From: Candidatus Odinarchaeota archaeon
GTDB taxonomy: Archaea; Asgardarchaeota; Baldrarchaeia; Baldrarchaeales; DXJG01
Direction of reading: 5' to 3'
Length of the DNA: 11,475 nucleotides
Assembly (NCBI GenBank): GCA_021158895.1
Contig: JAGGSW010000118.1
Span: 1 to 11,475 of the forward strand
How positions within the stretch are numbered: position 1 is the first letter of the stretch; each line of letters begins with the position of its first letter. The notes under the pieces were generated by a model. That model was not told the DNA's origin. It made no database searches and was given only the letters and a program-made list of their open reading frames with translations. Below are positions 1-5,338 of the stretch, piece by piece. The translations under genes were made by a program, and so were the position numbers.

Positions 1-36
1 GATATATTTATTTATTATTTTACTCTAAAATCGAAT

Positions 37-45
37 GGAGGCGAT
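37..45 (+). promoter_or_regulatory. Ribosome binding site GGAGGCGAT deciding the start at 53
   Basis: GGAGGCGAT differs by one base from the perfect anti-16S complement GGAGGTGAT. It lies seven bases before the ATG at 53 and overlaps the alternative ATG at 35, which argues against the longer protein. Confidence 0.6.
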
Positions 46-52
46 AATAAAT

Positions 53-406
53 ATGCATGCAGCATCAAGCGAACAGGAAATAGAGAAAATTAGAGAAAAA
101 CTTGAAATAATTTCCGAAAAAAACCGATTCGCAATATTGACAGTGCTTCTCGCCATCGGAAAACCAGTTTCATTTAGTGACCTACTAAAAATTACCAGTT
201 TAAACCCAGGAACCCTTAATAACCATTTGAAAAAACTGGAAAAAATAGGTGCAATTGAGAAAGAGGGAAAAGCAAAGTGGAAAAGAAACGAAAAACGATC
301 ATATTATCAGATTTCAGAAGAAGGAGAAAAACTACTCAACCACCTAGGCATAGGAAAATCCAAAGAAGCCCTAAGAAAATGGCTTCAGGGAAAAACAGCA
401 ATTTAA
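53..406 (+). CDS. ArsR-like winged-helix transcriptional regulator
   Basis: Small DNA-binding protein of about 117 residues. It has the helix pattern of an archaeal ArsR/MarR-type winged helix: a first helix carrying KNRFAILTVLL, a helix-turn-helix around FSDLLKITSLNPGTLNNHLKKLEKIGAIE (split by eye into positioning and recognition helices), and a charged wing (EGKAKWKRNEKRSYYQIS). No metal-binding cysteine pair is seen, so it is not a classic metal sensor. An in-frame ATG lies at 35, but the ribosome site GGAGGCGAT at 37-45 overlaps that codon and sits correctly for the ATG at 53, so I chose 53. It converges on the protease gene at 437. The target genes cannot be read from the sequence. The family call is firm; the role is inferred. 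Confidence 0.85.
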   Translation: MHAASSEQEIEKIREKLEIISEKNRFAILTVLLAIGKPVSFSDLLKITSLNPGTLNNHLKKLEKIGAIEKEGKAKWKRNEKRSYYQISEEGEKLLNHLGIGKSKEALRKWLQGKTAI

Positions 407-436
407 CAAAAACAACATATATATTACTTAAAAATT

Positions 437-889
437 CTATCGAAGCAATACGCGAAGCACTTTTGCCTCAGAGTCCAATACCATCCTCCATCGATTGATA
501 ACTTCTCTACCAATAATTACCTCTTCGCCAAGTAGTTCTGGTTCAACAGGGATATATACATTTACATCTCCTATCGGAACATATTCCCCACTATAATATA
601 GGTATGCTTTTGCGACATACACTTCGAATTCGGATCTTTGAAACAATGGGTTTTCAAACTCAACAGTCTTAATTGGTTTAGTACCTTCAAAAAGCTTCAC
701 AATATCAATATTGGGGTAAACTCCACCATCAAAACCAGTATCCAAAATAGCAGGTCCCCTCGCCCTAAACTCACCAACCTCTAACACTAAATAAACCACA
801 GGAATATCTGGTATCTTAGTACCATCTGGTAAAAAACCGTCCCCCATGTAGTGATATATTATTTCTTGTTTACTTTTTCCACGATCCAT
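437..889 (-). CDS. Retropepsin-like (clan AA) aspartic protease
   Basis: A 150-residue protein with the marks of a single-domain retroviral-type aspartic protease. The catalytic motif is D50-T51-G52 in AILDTGFDGGVYPN, and the second conserved element, two hydrophobic residues and a glycine before a helix, is IIGREVINRW at about 125-134. Such proteases act as homodimers, each chain giving one aspartate. There is no signal peptide or membrane segment, so it should be cytoplasmic. A ribosome site GGAGG (901-905) lies 11 bases before the ATG. The start lies inside the end of the upstream ribbon-helix-helix gene (31-base overlap), so the two are almost surely cotranscribed and translationally coupled. 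Substrate unknown. The family call is strong; a toxin-antitoxin-like role with its partner is speculation. Confidence 0.85.
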   Translation of the reverse strand: MDRGKSKQEIIYHYMGDGFLPDGTKIPDIPVVYLVLEVGEFRARGPAILDTGFDGGVYPNIDIVKLFEGTKPIKTVEFENPLFQRSEFEVYVAKAYLYYSGEYVPIGDVNVYIPVEPELLGEEVIIGREVINRWRMVLDSEAKVLRVLLR

Positions 890-1131
890 CTACCTTTAAT
901 CCTCCTACTAGGATATCTGGGAGACCTCATCTTCAAAAAAACACTCGTCCTAAGCTTCCACAACACAGTTGGATACATTTTAGGTTCTTCAGCAGTTCCA
1001 AGTTTTTCTTCAAGTATTCTCGCTATATACTCACTTCTACTCAAACCAACACTCTTAGCATTCCTATCAATTATCTTCAAAAGACGCTCAGGCAAAGAAA
1101 TACTAACTTTCCTAGAAACCATTCTTACCAC
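859..1131 (-). CDS. Ribbon-helix-helix (CopG/ParD-like) DNA-binding protein
   Basis: A small protein of 87-90 residues. Residues 5-45 form a canonical ribbon-helix-helix: the beta ribbon RKVSISLP, helix A (ERLLKIIDRNAKSVG) and helix B (SRSEYIARILEEKLG). Such domains dimerise and bind DNA, often their own promoter. The C-terminal half is basic (SPRYPSRRIKGRW) and could contact the partner protein. The longest frame starts with GTG at 1131; an ATG at 1122 gives a protein starting MVSRKVSISLP, which fits the family better. A TATA-like box at 1155-1162 predicts transcription start near 1131, so the mRNA may be leaderless. The 3' end overlaps the protease gene by 31 bases in another frame. The layout is that of an antitoxin-first pair, but the partner is a protease rather than a known toxin. 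Confidence 0.8.
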   Translation of the reverse strand: MVRMVSRKVSISLPERLLKIIDRNAKSVGLSRSEYIARILEEKLGTAEEPKMYPTVLWKLRTSVFLKMRSPRYPSRRIKGRWIVEKVNKK

Positions 1132-1148
1132 AATATACTACCAAGTAG

Positions 1149-1403
1149 CAAAAACATATAAATATTACCACTTTAATATTTCCCTTAACAATTGACGTTG
1201 CAACGATTCAACTAAGTTTTCTAAGCTGGTACGAGAGGGAACTAAAATATAAAACATCTTTAATATCAGCATTCATAATATCAGATGCGGCATCAAAGTA
1301 CATATGCAACTTCACAATATTCATGGACATAAGAATACAATTAGCAATTATAATCGGGTCCGCGATATTATCATTCATATTATACAAGAGGGCAGTAGAA
1401 TAG
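1149..1403 (+). pseudogene. Start-less remnant of a membrane protein C-terminus
   Basis: After a TAG at 1146-1148 this frame stays open for 84 codons to a TAG at 1401-1403 but has no ATG, GTG or TTG before the internal ATG at codon 59, which would leave only 26 residues. The translation looks like protein: a charged stretch SWYERELKYK, an amphipathic part ISDAASKYICNF, and a final hydrophobic segment LAIIIGSAILSFILYKR that would span a membrane. I do not recognise the family. It may be the 3' part of a gene whose 5' part was lost when the neighbouring ribbon-helix-helix/protease pair, whose promoter lies inside its first codons, came in. It could also be chance, as open frames of this length do occur in AT-rich DNA. 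No ribosome site was found. Confidence 0.3.
1155..1162 (-). promoter_or_regulatory. TATA box for the ribbon-helix-helix/protease pair
   Basis: Read on the minus strand this is TTTATATG, preceded by a purine-rich stretch that could serve as a BRE. Its centre is about 27 bases from position 1131, the GTG of the longest reading frame, and 36 bases from the ATG at 1122. This spacing suits a leaderless or very short-leader archaeal mRNA. Called from sequence pattern alone. Confidence 0.45.
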
Positions 1404-1545
1404 CTTTAAAATTTGGATACCCCCTCAAAACAAGGTGAGACATCATTAAAACAAGTATTATAAAGATATTTGGTTTGTTAATATGTCAAGAAAATTAAGT
1501 TAAATTTTACTTACAATTAAGGTTTATTGTTAGGCCTGGAAAGGG
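1404..1545. other. Intergenic region upstream of the seven-helix membrane protein
   Basis: No gene was seen here. Two AT-rich TATA-like stretches are present on the + strand, TATTATAAAGATA at about 1456-1468 and GTTAAATTTTAC at about 1499-1510; the second is at the better distance from the start at 1546. I cannot choose firmly between them. Confidence 0.35.
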
Positions 1546-2214
1546 GTGGAGTTTGTGGTTATTTTGGGTACTATTGAGTCGATTGTGTTTGGGTTGTGGT
1601 TTGTTGTTGTTGGTTATTATTGGCTTCTTTTTGGCTATTACTTGCTATTTAGGTACTTTGAGAACAAGAGTTTATTTAATCTCGCTGTTGCTCTCTTTTT
1701 CTTGTCGTTGGCTATTGGACGGGGGTTTTACGTGGTGTTTGATTTTTACGTGTCTGATGTTTTATGGTGGAGATTAGGGACGTTTTTTCAATGGATTGGT
1801 TTATCTTGTATTAGTGCTGCCATAGCTGTGAAATTGTTCACTAAGAGGATTATTCAGTACCCTTTTATCTTAATACCTATAGTTATTGCTTGTGCAATAT
1901 TGTTGGTACCATATAGGTATGTGGATACTTTGAGGTTGTATTTGATTTATGTTTTTGCCCCTATATATGCGATTATTATTCCTGCGTTCTTTTTCCTGAT
2001 TGCTTGGAGAATTGCTGGGAGAATAAGAACGGGTGGCTTACTTTGTGGAACAGGTTTCCTACTACTGTATGCAGGGAGGGTTCTTCATGCTACTTTAATA
2101 GAGCCATGGCTTGAATCTATAATTGGTTGGAATATCTTTGCACTTCTTCCACCGTCGCTTGTGATAATAGCTCTTTTCTTTATAGTTAGTGGAAGTCAAA
2201 TACTTGGAAAATGA
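1546..2214 (+). CDS. Seven-helix integral membrane protein of unknown function
   Basis: A protein of about 222 residues made almost wholly of membrane helices, at roughly residues 7-35, 43-66, 74-96, 104-122, 131-154, 163-183 and 194-217. There is no soluble domain, signal peptide or recognisable catalytic motif. Conserved-looking polar spots in or near helices are GRGFYVVFD and YAGRVLHATLIEPWLE. The topology recalls the sensory seven-helix modules found in front of archaeal kinases, but no output domain is attached. The start is uncertain: GTG at 1546, or GTG at 1555 with GGTGGA at 1545-1550 as ribosome site. The coding strand is strongly rich in T and G, as expected for hydrophobic codons. 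Its stop lies two bases from the end of the convergent longin/winged-helix gene. Function not known. Confidence 0.75.
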   Translation: MEFVVILGTIESIVFGLWFVVVGYYWLLFGYYLLFRYFENKSLFNLAVALFFLSLAIGRGFYVVFDFYVSDVLWWRLGTFFQWIGLSCISAAIAVKLFTKRIIQYPFILIPIVIACAILLVPYRYVDTLRLYLIYVFAPIYAIIIPAFFFLIAWRIAGRIRTGGLLCGTGFLLLYAGRVLHATLIEPWLESIIGWNIFALLPPSLVIIALFFIVSGSQILGK

Positions 2215-2216
2215 GT

Positions 2217-2843
2217 TTAGCTCTCGCTAGGACGTACTAGTTTTACTATTTTCATTTTTATTAGTTCTTCTATTTTGCTTCTTACAAAGCTTTCAGGTAC
2301 ATTTAGTGTTTCAGCTATTTCAACGATTGTTTTGTTTCCGTCACAAAGTTTTGCGATTCTAAGGATTTCAGGTTTTAGGAAACCGAATTGTTCAGCAAGA
2401 TTAAGGGAATCTTTTTTAGCTAGGGGGACTAATTCTCCAATTTTTCCATTCATAAGAATTTCATCAACAGTTTTTTGGAATGGGTGGAGTTCTGAAACCG
2501 TTCCTGCCCAGTTATCTATAATGTTTTTGTATTTTTCTTCAAATTTTTTGAGAACTTTTTTGAGTGCGTTTTTTATTTCTTCTTCGTCATCTCTGTAGTC
2601 GGCTATTACCGCGATGTACGTGGTGGATGACCGCTCAAAGACTATTCGGTAACCTTTTAATTTTATTTCTTCGAGTTCTTCTTCTGCTTTGATAATTTCT
2701 CCTTCAATTATTTCTCCTATAAAAGATTTTAGGGCTGATATCATTCCTGAGAGAAGTGCTCCGTCAACATCTATTTTACCGTATTTTCTATCAAGAAAAT
2801 GTTCACCTGTATCAGCTTTAACTAGAACCACGGCATGTATCAT
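2217..2843 (-). CDS. Longin/roadblock-like domain fused to a C-terminal winged helix
   Basis: About 208 residues in two parts. Residues 1 to about 118 show the alternating strand/helix pattern of a longin- or roadblock-like (profilin-fold) domain: an opening strand MIHAVVLVKADTGEHFLDR, a helix DGALLSGMISALKSFIGEI, then strands including YRIVFERSSTTYIAVIAD and a long charged helix. Residues about 157-203 form a winged helix (EILRIAKL, IVEIAETLNVPESFVRSKIEE, MKIVKLV). Similar domains in archaea and eukaryotes bind small GTPases or membrane-traffic partners; here the fusion suggests a regulator that senses a partner and binds DNA, which is inference. An ATG at 2879 would add 12 residues, but GGAGAG at 2852-2857 is spaced eight bases from the ATG at 2843, so I chose that. 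It ends two bases from the membrane protein gene. Confidence 0.7.
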   Translation of the reverse strand: MIHAVVLVKADTGEHFLDRKYGKIDVDGALLSGMISALKSFIGEIIEGEIIKAEEELEEIKLKGYRIVFERSSTTYIAVIADYRDDEEEIKNALKKVLKKFEEKYKNIIDNWAGTVSELHPFQKTVDEILMNGKIGELVPLAKKDSLNLAEQFGFLKPEILRIAKLCDGNKTIVEIAETLNVPESFVRSKIEELIKMKIVKLVRPSES

Positions 2844-2851
2844 TCTAGTTT

Positions 2852-2857
2852 CTCTCC
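2852..2857 (-). promoter_or_regulatory. Ribosome binding site GGAGAG deciding the start at 2843
   Basis: GGAGAG on the minus strand lies eight bases before the ATG at 2843. The alternative ATG at 2879 has no such site, and its extra 12 residues do not look like part of the longin-like domain. Confidence 0.5.
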
Positions 2858-2976
2858 TGGTCAAGGTAGTAAGTCTCATATGATTCGTATTGAAGGAATT
2901 AAAATTGTTATTTGAGTTTTCTGCAACATTATGGGCTATTCAAACGCTATAACATAATCCTAATCCACTAACGCGG

Positions 2977-3000
2977 TTACTGATAACTGGTTACCAGTAA
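2977..3000. promoter_or_regulatory. 24-base near-perfect dyad, candidate operator
   Basis: The outer arms are TTACTG and CAGTAA, the inner arms TAAC and GTTA. Ten of twelve base pairs match; the mismatches are at position 7 and at the centre. It lies between the ends of two minus-strand genes: upstream of the longin/winged-helix gene by about 134 bases and downstream of the ATP-cone gene by about 53. No run of T follows, so it does not look like a terminator. A binding site for a dimeric regulator is the simplest reading. Confidence 0.4.
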
Positions 3001-3052
3001 ATCGAATGTCTCTTATACTATAATTGATAAGATGAACAGTTTAATATTTATT

Positions 3053-3631
3053 TTATAGGGGCTTTTTTAGTTCAAATGGTTTCCATCCCATTTTCTTTCT
3101 AAATTCGTTAATTGCTTCGATGGATTTTAGTTTGTCTTCTTTGCTCATTTTTTTGGATTTTAGTACTGCCATGAATATAACGTAGCTTCTACTGTGAATC
3201 TTTTTCCGTGGAACGCCGTGTTTAAGGTCTTCTTCGAGTTCTCTGAGTATTCCTTTTACTTCTTCAACGCTACTTAACCCAAGTTTACCCATATCTCTGA
3301 CTTCTCTACCTAAGTATAAGTTGCCTTTCTTTACTTCAACAAATTTTCCTTTCTCAAATGTTATTCTTCCTTTAACGATCCTATCGTAGAATTCCCAGTT
3401 GTCTCTCCACTCCGGGTTCCTTTCTTCTAACATGTCAAGAACCATTGATCTAATTTCACGAGTTGTTACACCATCTTCAACTTTTCTACTAACTTCATCC
3501 GCTATTTCTTTTGCATCTTTTTCCGTCGCTCCCGCATTTATACAGGCTTTTACAATTTTTTCTTTGTCAAAATCCTCAGAACTGCCATCCATTTTTACTA
3601 CTCGGATTTTCTTAGCCAAGTCTTTCACCAC
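3053..3631 (-). CDS. Stand-alone ATP-cone domain protein
   Basis: About 188-192 residues. Residues 9-88 form an ATP-cone, the nucleotide-binding allosteric domain known from ribonucleotide reductases and NrdR: RVVKMDGSSEDFDKEKIV, helices through the DAKEIADEVSRKV region, TTREIRSMVLDMLEE and NWEFYDRI. The NrdR zinc ribbon is absent and no reductase domain follows. The remaining 100 residues are charged helices (SVEEVKGILRELEEDL, SKEDKLKSIEAINEFRKKMG) of unknown role. The longest frame begins with GTG at 3631, but GGTGA at about 3624-3628 lies four bases before a TTG at 3619 that would give a protein starting MAKKIRVVKMDG, typical of ATP-cones, so 3619 may be the true start. It is transcribed away from the CoA-transferase gene. 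Regulation by ATP/dATP levels is a family-based guess. Confidence 0.8.
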   Translation of the reverse strand: MVKDLAKKIRVVKMDGSSEDFDKEKIVKACINAGATEKDAKEIADEVSRKVEDGVTTREIRSMVLDMLEERNPEWRDNWEFYDRIVKGRITFEKGKFVEVKKGNLYLGREVRDMGKLGLSSVEEVKGILRELEEDLKHGVPRKKIHSRSYVIFMAVLKSKKMSKEDKLKSIEAINEFRKKMGWKPFELKKPL

Positions 3632-3673
3632 TCAAAGTTTAGAAGCGTTTATTTGTTTAAAATAGGCGTATAC

Positions 3674-3788
3674 AAAATTATAAGGTTTACCAAACTACTC
3701 GAATACACCGCTCACTAAATACTAATCTCGTTTCTTGGATATTACAAATTTATTCGAGTTATTAAGTAGTTTTACCTTATTTAATTTA
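3674..3788. repeat. Long imperfect inverted repeat in a divergent promoter region
   Basis: The left arm (3674-3705) and right arm (3751-3788) match in inverted orientation in blocks: TAAGGT at 3681-3686 with ACCTTA at 3774-3779, AAACTACT at 3692-3699 with AGTAGTTT at 3765-3772, and ACTCGAATA at 3697-3705 with TATTCGAGT at 3751-3759. Small indels separate the blocks, and 45 bases lie between the arms. It sits between the divergent ATP-cone and CoA-transferase genes, upstream of both likely promoters, so paired binding sites for one regulator are plausible. A remnant of a small mobile element is an alternative. Confidence 0.4.
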
Positions 3789-3810
3789 GGTTTTGCTTGA
3801 TATCAACTAA

Positions 3811-3821
3811 ACTATATAAAG
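3811..3821 (+). promoter_or_regulatory. TATA box of the CoA-transferase gene
   Basis: ACTATATAAAG is a strong archaeal TATA element. It predicts transcription start near 3843 and a leader of about 27 bases containing the ribosome site GGTGAT at 3860-3865. Confidence 0.6.
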
Positions 3822-3859
3822 ATGGAAACCTAATGTTAAATTAAATATAGATTAAGTTT

Positions 3860-3865
3860 GGTGAT
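3860..3865 (+). promoter_or_regulatory. Ribosome binding site GGTGAT deciding the start at 3870
   Basis: GGTGAT is a perfect part of the anti-16S complement and lies four bases before the ATG at 3870. It overlaps the codons of the longer frame that opens with TTG at 3858, so the longer start is unlikely. Confidence 0.55.
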
Positions 3866-3869
3866 TTAT

Positions 3870-4898
3870 ATGGAGATATTGGATGAAGGGGAAGGAGAAC
3901 TTTTAGCTTGGTATGACCCAGATGAACATAGAAAGTGGATTGCAAAGAAGCCTAGAGACCTCATAGATAAACGTATGACGATTAAAGAAGCAGTGTCAAA
4001 GTTTGTTCATGACGGAGATTACATAGCTATAGGAGGCTTTGGGCACATCAGAGTTCCTATGGCTGCAATATATGAGATTATAAGGCAGAAGAAACGAAAT
4101 TTAACCATGGCTGGAAAAACCGCTGTACACGACTCTGATATTCTTATTGCTGCAGGATGCGTAAGCAAGATCGAAGTTGCATATGCTTTTGGACACGAGT
4201 TAAGAGGGCTTTCACCAGCTTCACGGAGGGCCGTTGAAACAGGTAAATGTAAGGTTGCGTCTGAGTGGTCTAATGCTGCATTTCAATGGAGGTTCTTAGC
4301 TGCTGCAATGGGTTTGCCTTTTATCCCAACAAGAGTACTTCTTGGAACAGATATGTTCAAGAAGAGTTCTGCAAAGGTTGTAAAGGATCCGTTTAGTGGA
4401 AAACCTATTTGCTTGGTTCCAGCATGTTTTCCAGATGTAGTTTTTATACATGTGCATCGATGTGACATCTACGGTAATGCGCAAATAGATGGAATCATTG
4501 TTGAGGATTTTGAGCTTGCAAGGGCAGCTAAAAGACTTATAATAACAACTGAAGAGATCATAGATAACGAAAAAATTAGAGAGGAGCCTTGGAAAACCGT
4601 TATACCCTACTTCTTGGTAGACGCTGTTGTTGAAGTTCCATTTGGAGCACATCCATGCAATATGCCCTATCTCTACTATTTTGACGAGGAGCATATAGGT
4701 GAGTGGCTTAGACTTTCGAAAACAATGATTTCCTCATATTCTGTATCTTTATCCGCTTTGACTACTTTAAAAGGTTTATTTGTTCTGCTTTTCACATATT
4801 CTATTGTTTTTTGGTCAGGTTCAATTATCGCGGCTTTTGCGCCCATTTCCACCGACATGTTACACAAAGTCATTCTCCCGTCAACACTCAGTGCTTGA
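3870..4898 (+). CDS. CoA-transferase family I subunit A, C-terminus replaced by antisense leuC-like sequence
   Basis: Residues 1 to about 285 are a good family I CoA-transferase subunit A of the glutaconate type (GctA-like), which with a B subunit moves CoA between carboxylic acids. Visible signs are AVSKFVHDGDYIAIGGFG with the glycine loop at 55-58, then RVPMAAIYEIIR, LVPACFPDVVFIHVHRCD and the late block FDEEHIGEWLRLSKT. After T285 (4722-4724) the family match stops. The last 57 residues are hydrophobic and are simply the complement of a dehydratase gene fragment on the other strand. The normal last few dozen residues are missing, and so is the B subunit gene, which in this family carries the catalytic glutamate and usually follows directly. 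The product is therefore probably inactive or unstable. A strong promoter is still present. Deletion with inverted insertion, or a chimeric assembly, would explain it. Confidence 0.8.
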   Translation: MEILDEGEGELLAWYDPDEHRKWIAKKPRDLIDKRMTIKEAVSKFVHDGDYIAIGGFGHIRVPMAAIYEIIRQKKRNLTMAGKTAVHDSDILIAAGCVSKIEVAYAFGHELRGLSPASRRAVETGKCKVASEWSNAAFQWRFLAAAMGLPFIPTRVLLGTDMFKKSSAKVVKDPFSGKPICLVPACFPDVVFIHVHRCDIYGNAQIDGIIVEDFELARAAKRLIITTEEIIDNEKIREEPWKTVIPYFLVDAVVEVPFGAHPCNMPYLYYFDEEHIGEWLRLSKTMISSYSVSLSALTTLKGLFVLLFTYSIVFWSGSIIAAFAPISTDMLHKVILPSTLSA

Positions 4899-4912
4899 AT
4901 CGTGTCGCCGAT
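4718..4912 (-). pseudogene. Inverted fragment of aconitase-like dehydratase large subunit (LeuC/homoaconitase type)
   Basis: Read on the minus strand, about 60 codons give GDTIQALSVDGRM, SVDGRMTLCNMSVEMGAK, AAIIEPDQKTIEYVK and FKVVKADKDTEYEEI, which is the conserved block found in 3-isopropylmalate and homoaconitate dehydratase large subunits between the second and third cluster-proximal regions. The iron-sulfur cysteine motifs and the rest of the roughly 420-residue protein are absent, and the open frame has no plausible start. The left junction with the CoA-transferase lies within about 4715-4727. The right junction lies before the ribosome site of the AbrB gene, somewhere around 4912-4935. 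It is a dead fragment on the opposite strand to its host gene. Homoaconitase versus isopropylmalate isomerase cannot be told apart. Confidence 0.75.
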
Positions 4913-4939
4913 GGTGTTAAGTCCATTGTTTTTCAGGGG

Positions 4940-4948
4940 GGAGATGAT
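4940..4948 (+). promoter_or_regulatory. Ribosome binding site GGAGATGAT for the AbrB gene
   Basis: GGAGATGAT differs by one base from GGAGGTGAT and lies four bases before a TTG at 4953. It overlaps the ATG at 4944, which makes the TTG the better start, although ATG is the commoner codon. Confidence 0.4.
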
Positions 4949-5162
4949 ATTTTTGCCATTAATTGTTATATTGTATGATGATCAAGGAAGGACCAAACTT
5001 CCAATAGAAATTCTTAAAGCCTTAAATCTGAAAAAGGGAGACAAATTGCTCGTAAAAATTGAAAACAATAAAATTGTTCTCAAACCAGTGAATACAAAAA
5101 AATGGTCAAAACTTGAAGGAATAGACGAGGAAAAAGCATTAAAAGCATTACAAGGAGTTTGA
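4944..5162 (+). CDS. AbrB/SpoVT-type swapped-hairpin DNA-binding protein
   Basis: A protein of about 70 residues. Its core is a typical AbrB/MazE swapped-hairpin: DDQGRTKLPIEILKALNLKK followed by GDKLLVKIENNKIVLKPV. Such proteins are dimeric DNA binders, often antitoxins of VapBC-type pairs. The frame can be extended to a GTG at 4902, but that part is the complement of the inverted dehydratase fragment; the start is ATG 4944 or TTG 4953. No toxin gene follows: there are 176 bases with no gene before the thiolase. The end is suspicious. One added base after codon 72 would continue the protein as WRKDDRARS to a TAA at about 5191, a tail of the sort such antitoxins carry, so the stop at 5160-5162 may come from a lost base. 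This last point is weak. Confidence 0.7.
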   Translation: MIFLPLIVILYDDQGRTKLPIEILKALNLKKGDKLLVKIENNKIVLKPVNTKKWSKLEGIDEEKALKALQGV

Positions 5163-5338
5163 GAAAAGACGATAGAGCACGAAGTTAATAATTTCCACCA
5201 GTAATATTTTACATACATAAAATAATGGGAAGATATATGTTTATTTCCGTTTTTACTTTTTCGTCAATTTGCTTAGAAAATTTTAATAGTTAGTTTTTTG
5301 CCTAATATTCACCGAAAATCCCAAGGAGACCTGCGCAA
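5163..5338. other. Intergenic region with likely promoter of the thiolase operon
   Basis: No gene seen. AAATTTTAATAG at about 5278-5289 is a TATA-like stretch that would start transcription near 5310, leaving a leader of about 28 bases with the ribosome site GGAG at 5325-5328. Several T runs at 5249-5262 could end transcription of the AbrB gene. Confidence 0.35.

Noticed and set aside
851..1195. Hydrophobic 114-residue frame on the + strand
   Set aside because: It lies antisense to the ribbon-helix-helix gene, whose motif match and overlap with the protease gene are much stronger evidence.
1146..1545. Possible tRNA or other structured RNA gene in the long gap
   Set aside because: No cloverleaf, T-loop motif or GC-rich block is visible; the region is uniformly AT-rich.
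4296..4694. 132-residue frame on the minus strand within the CoA-transferase gene
   Set aside because: Antisense of a well-recognised CoA-transferase; the translation shows no family features.
4902..4943. N-terminal extension of the AbrB protein from GTG 4902
   Set aside because: These codons overlap the end of the inverted dehydratase fragment and its junction region, and a ribosome site at 4940-4948 supports a later start.
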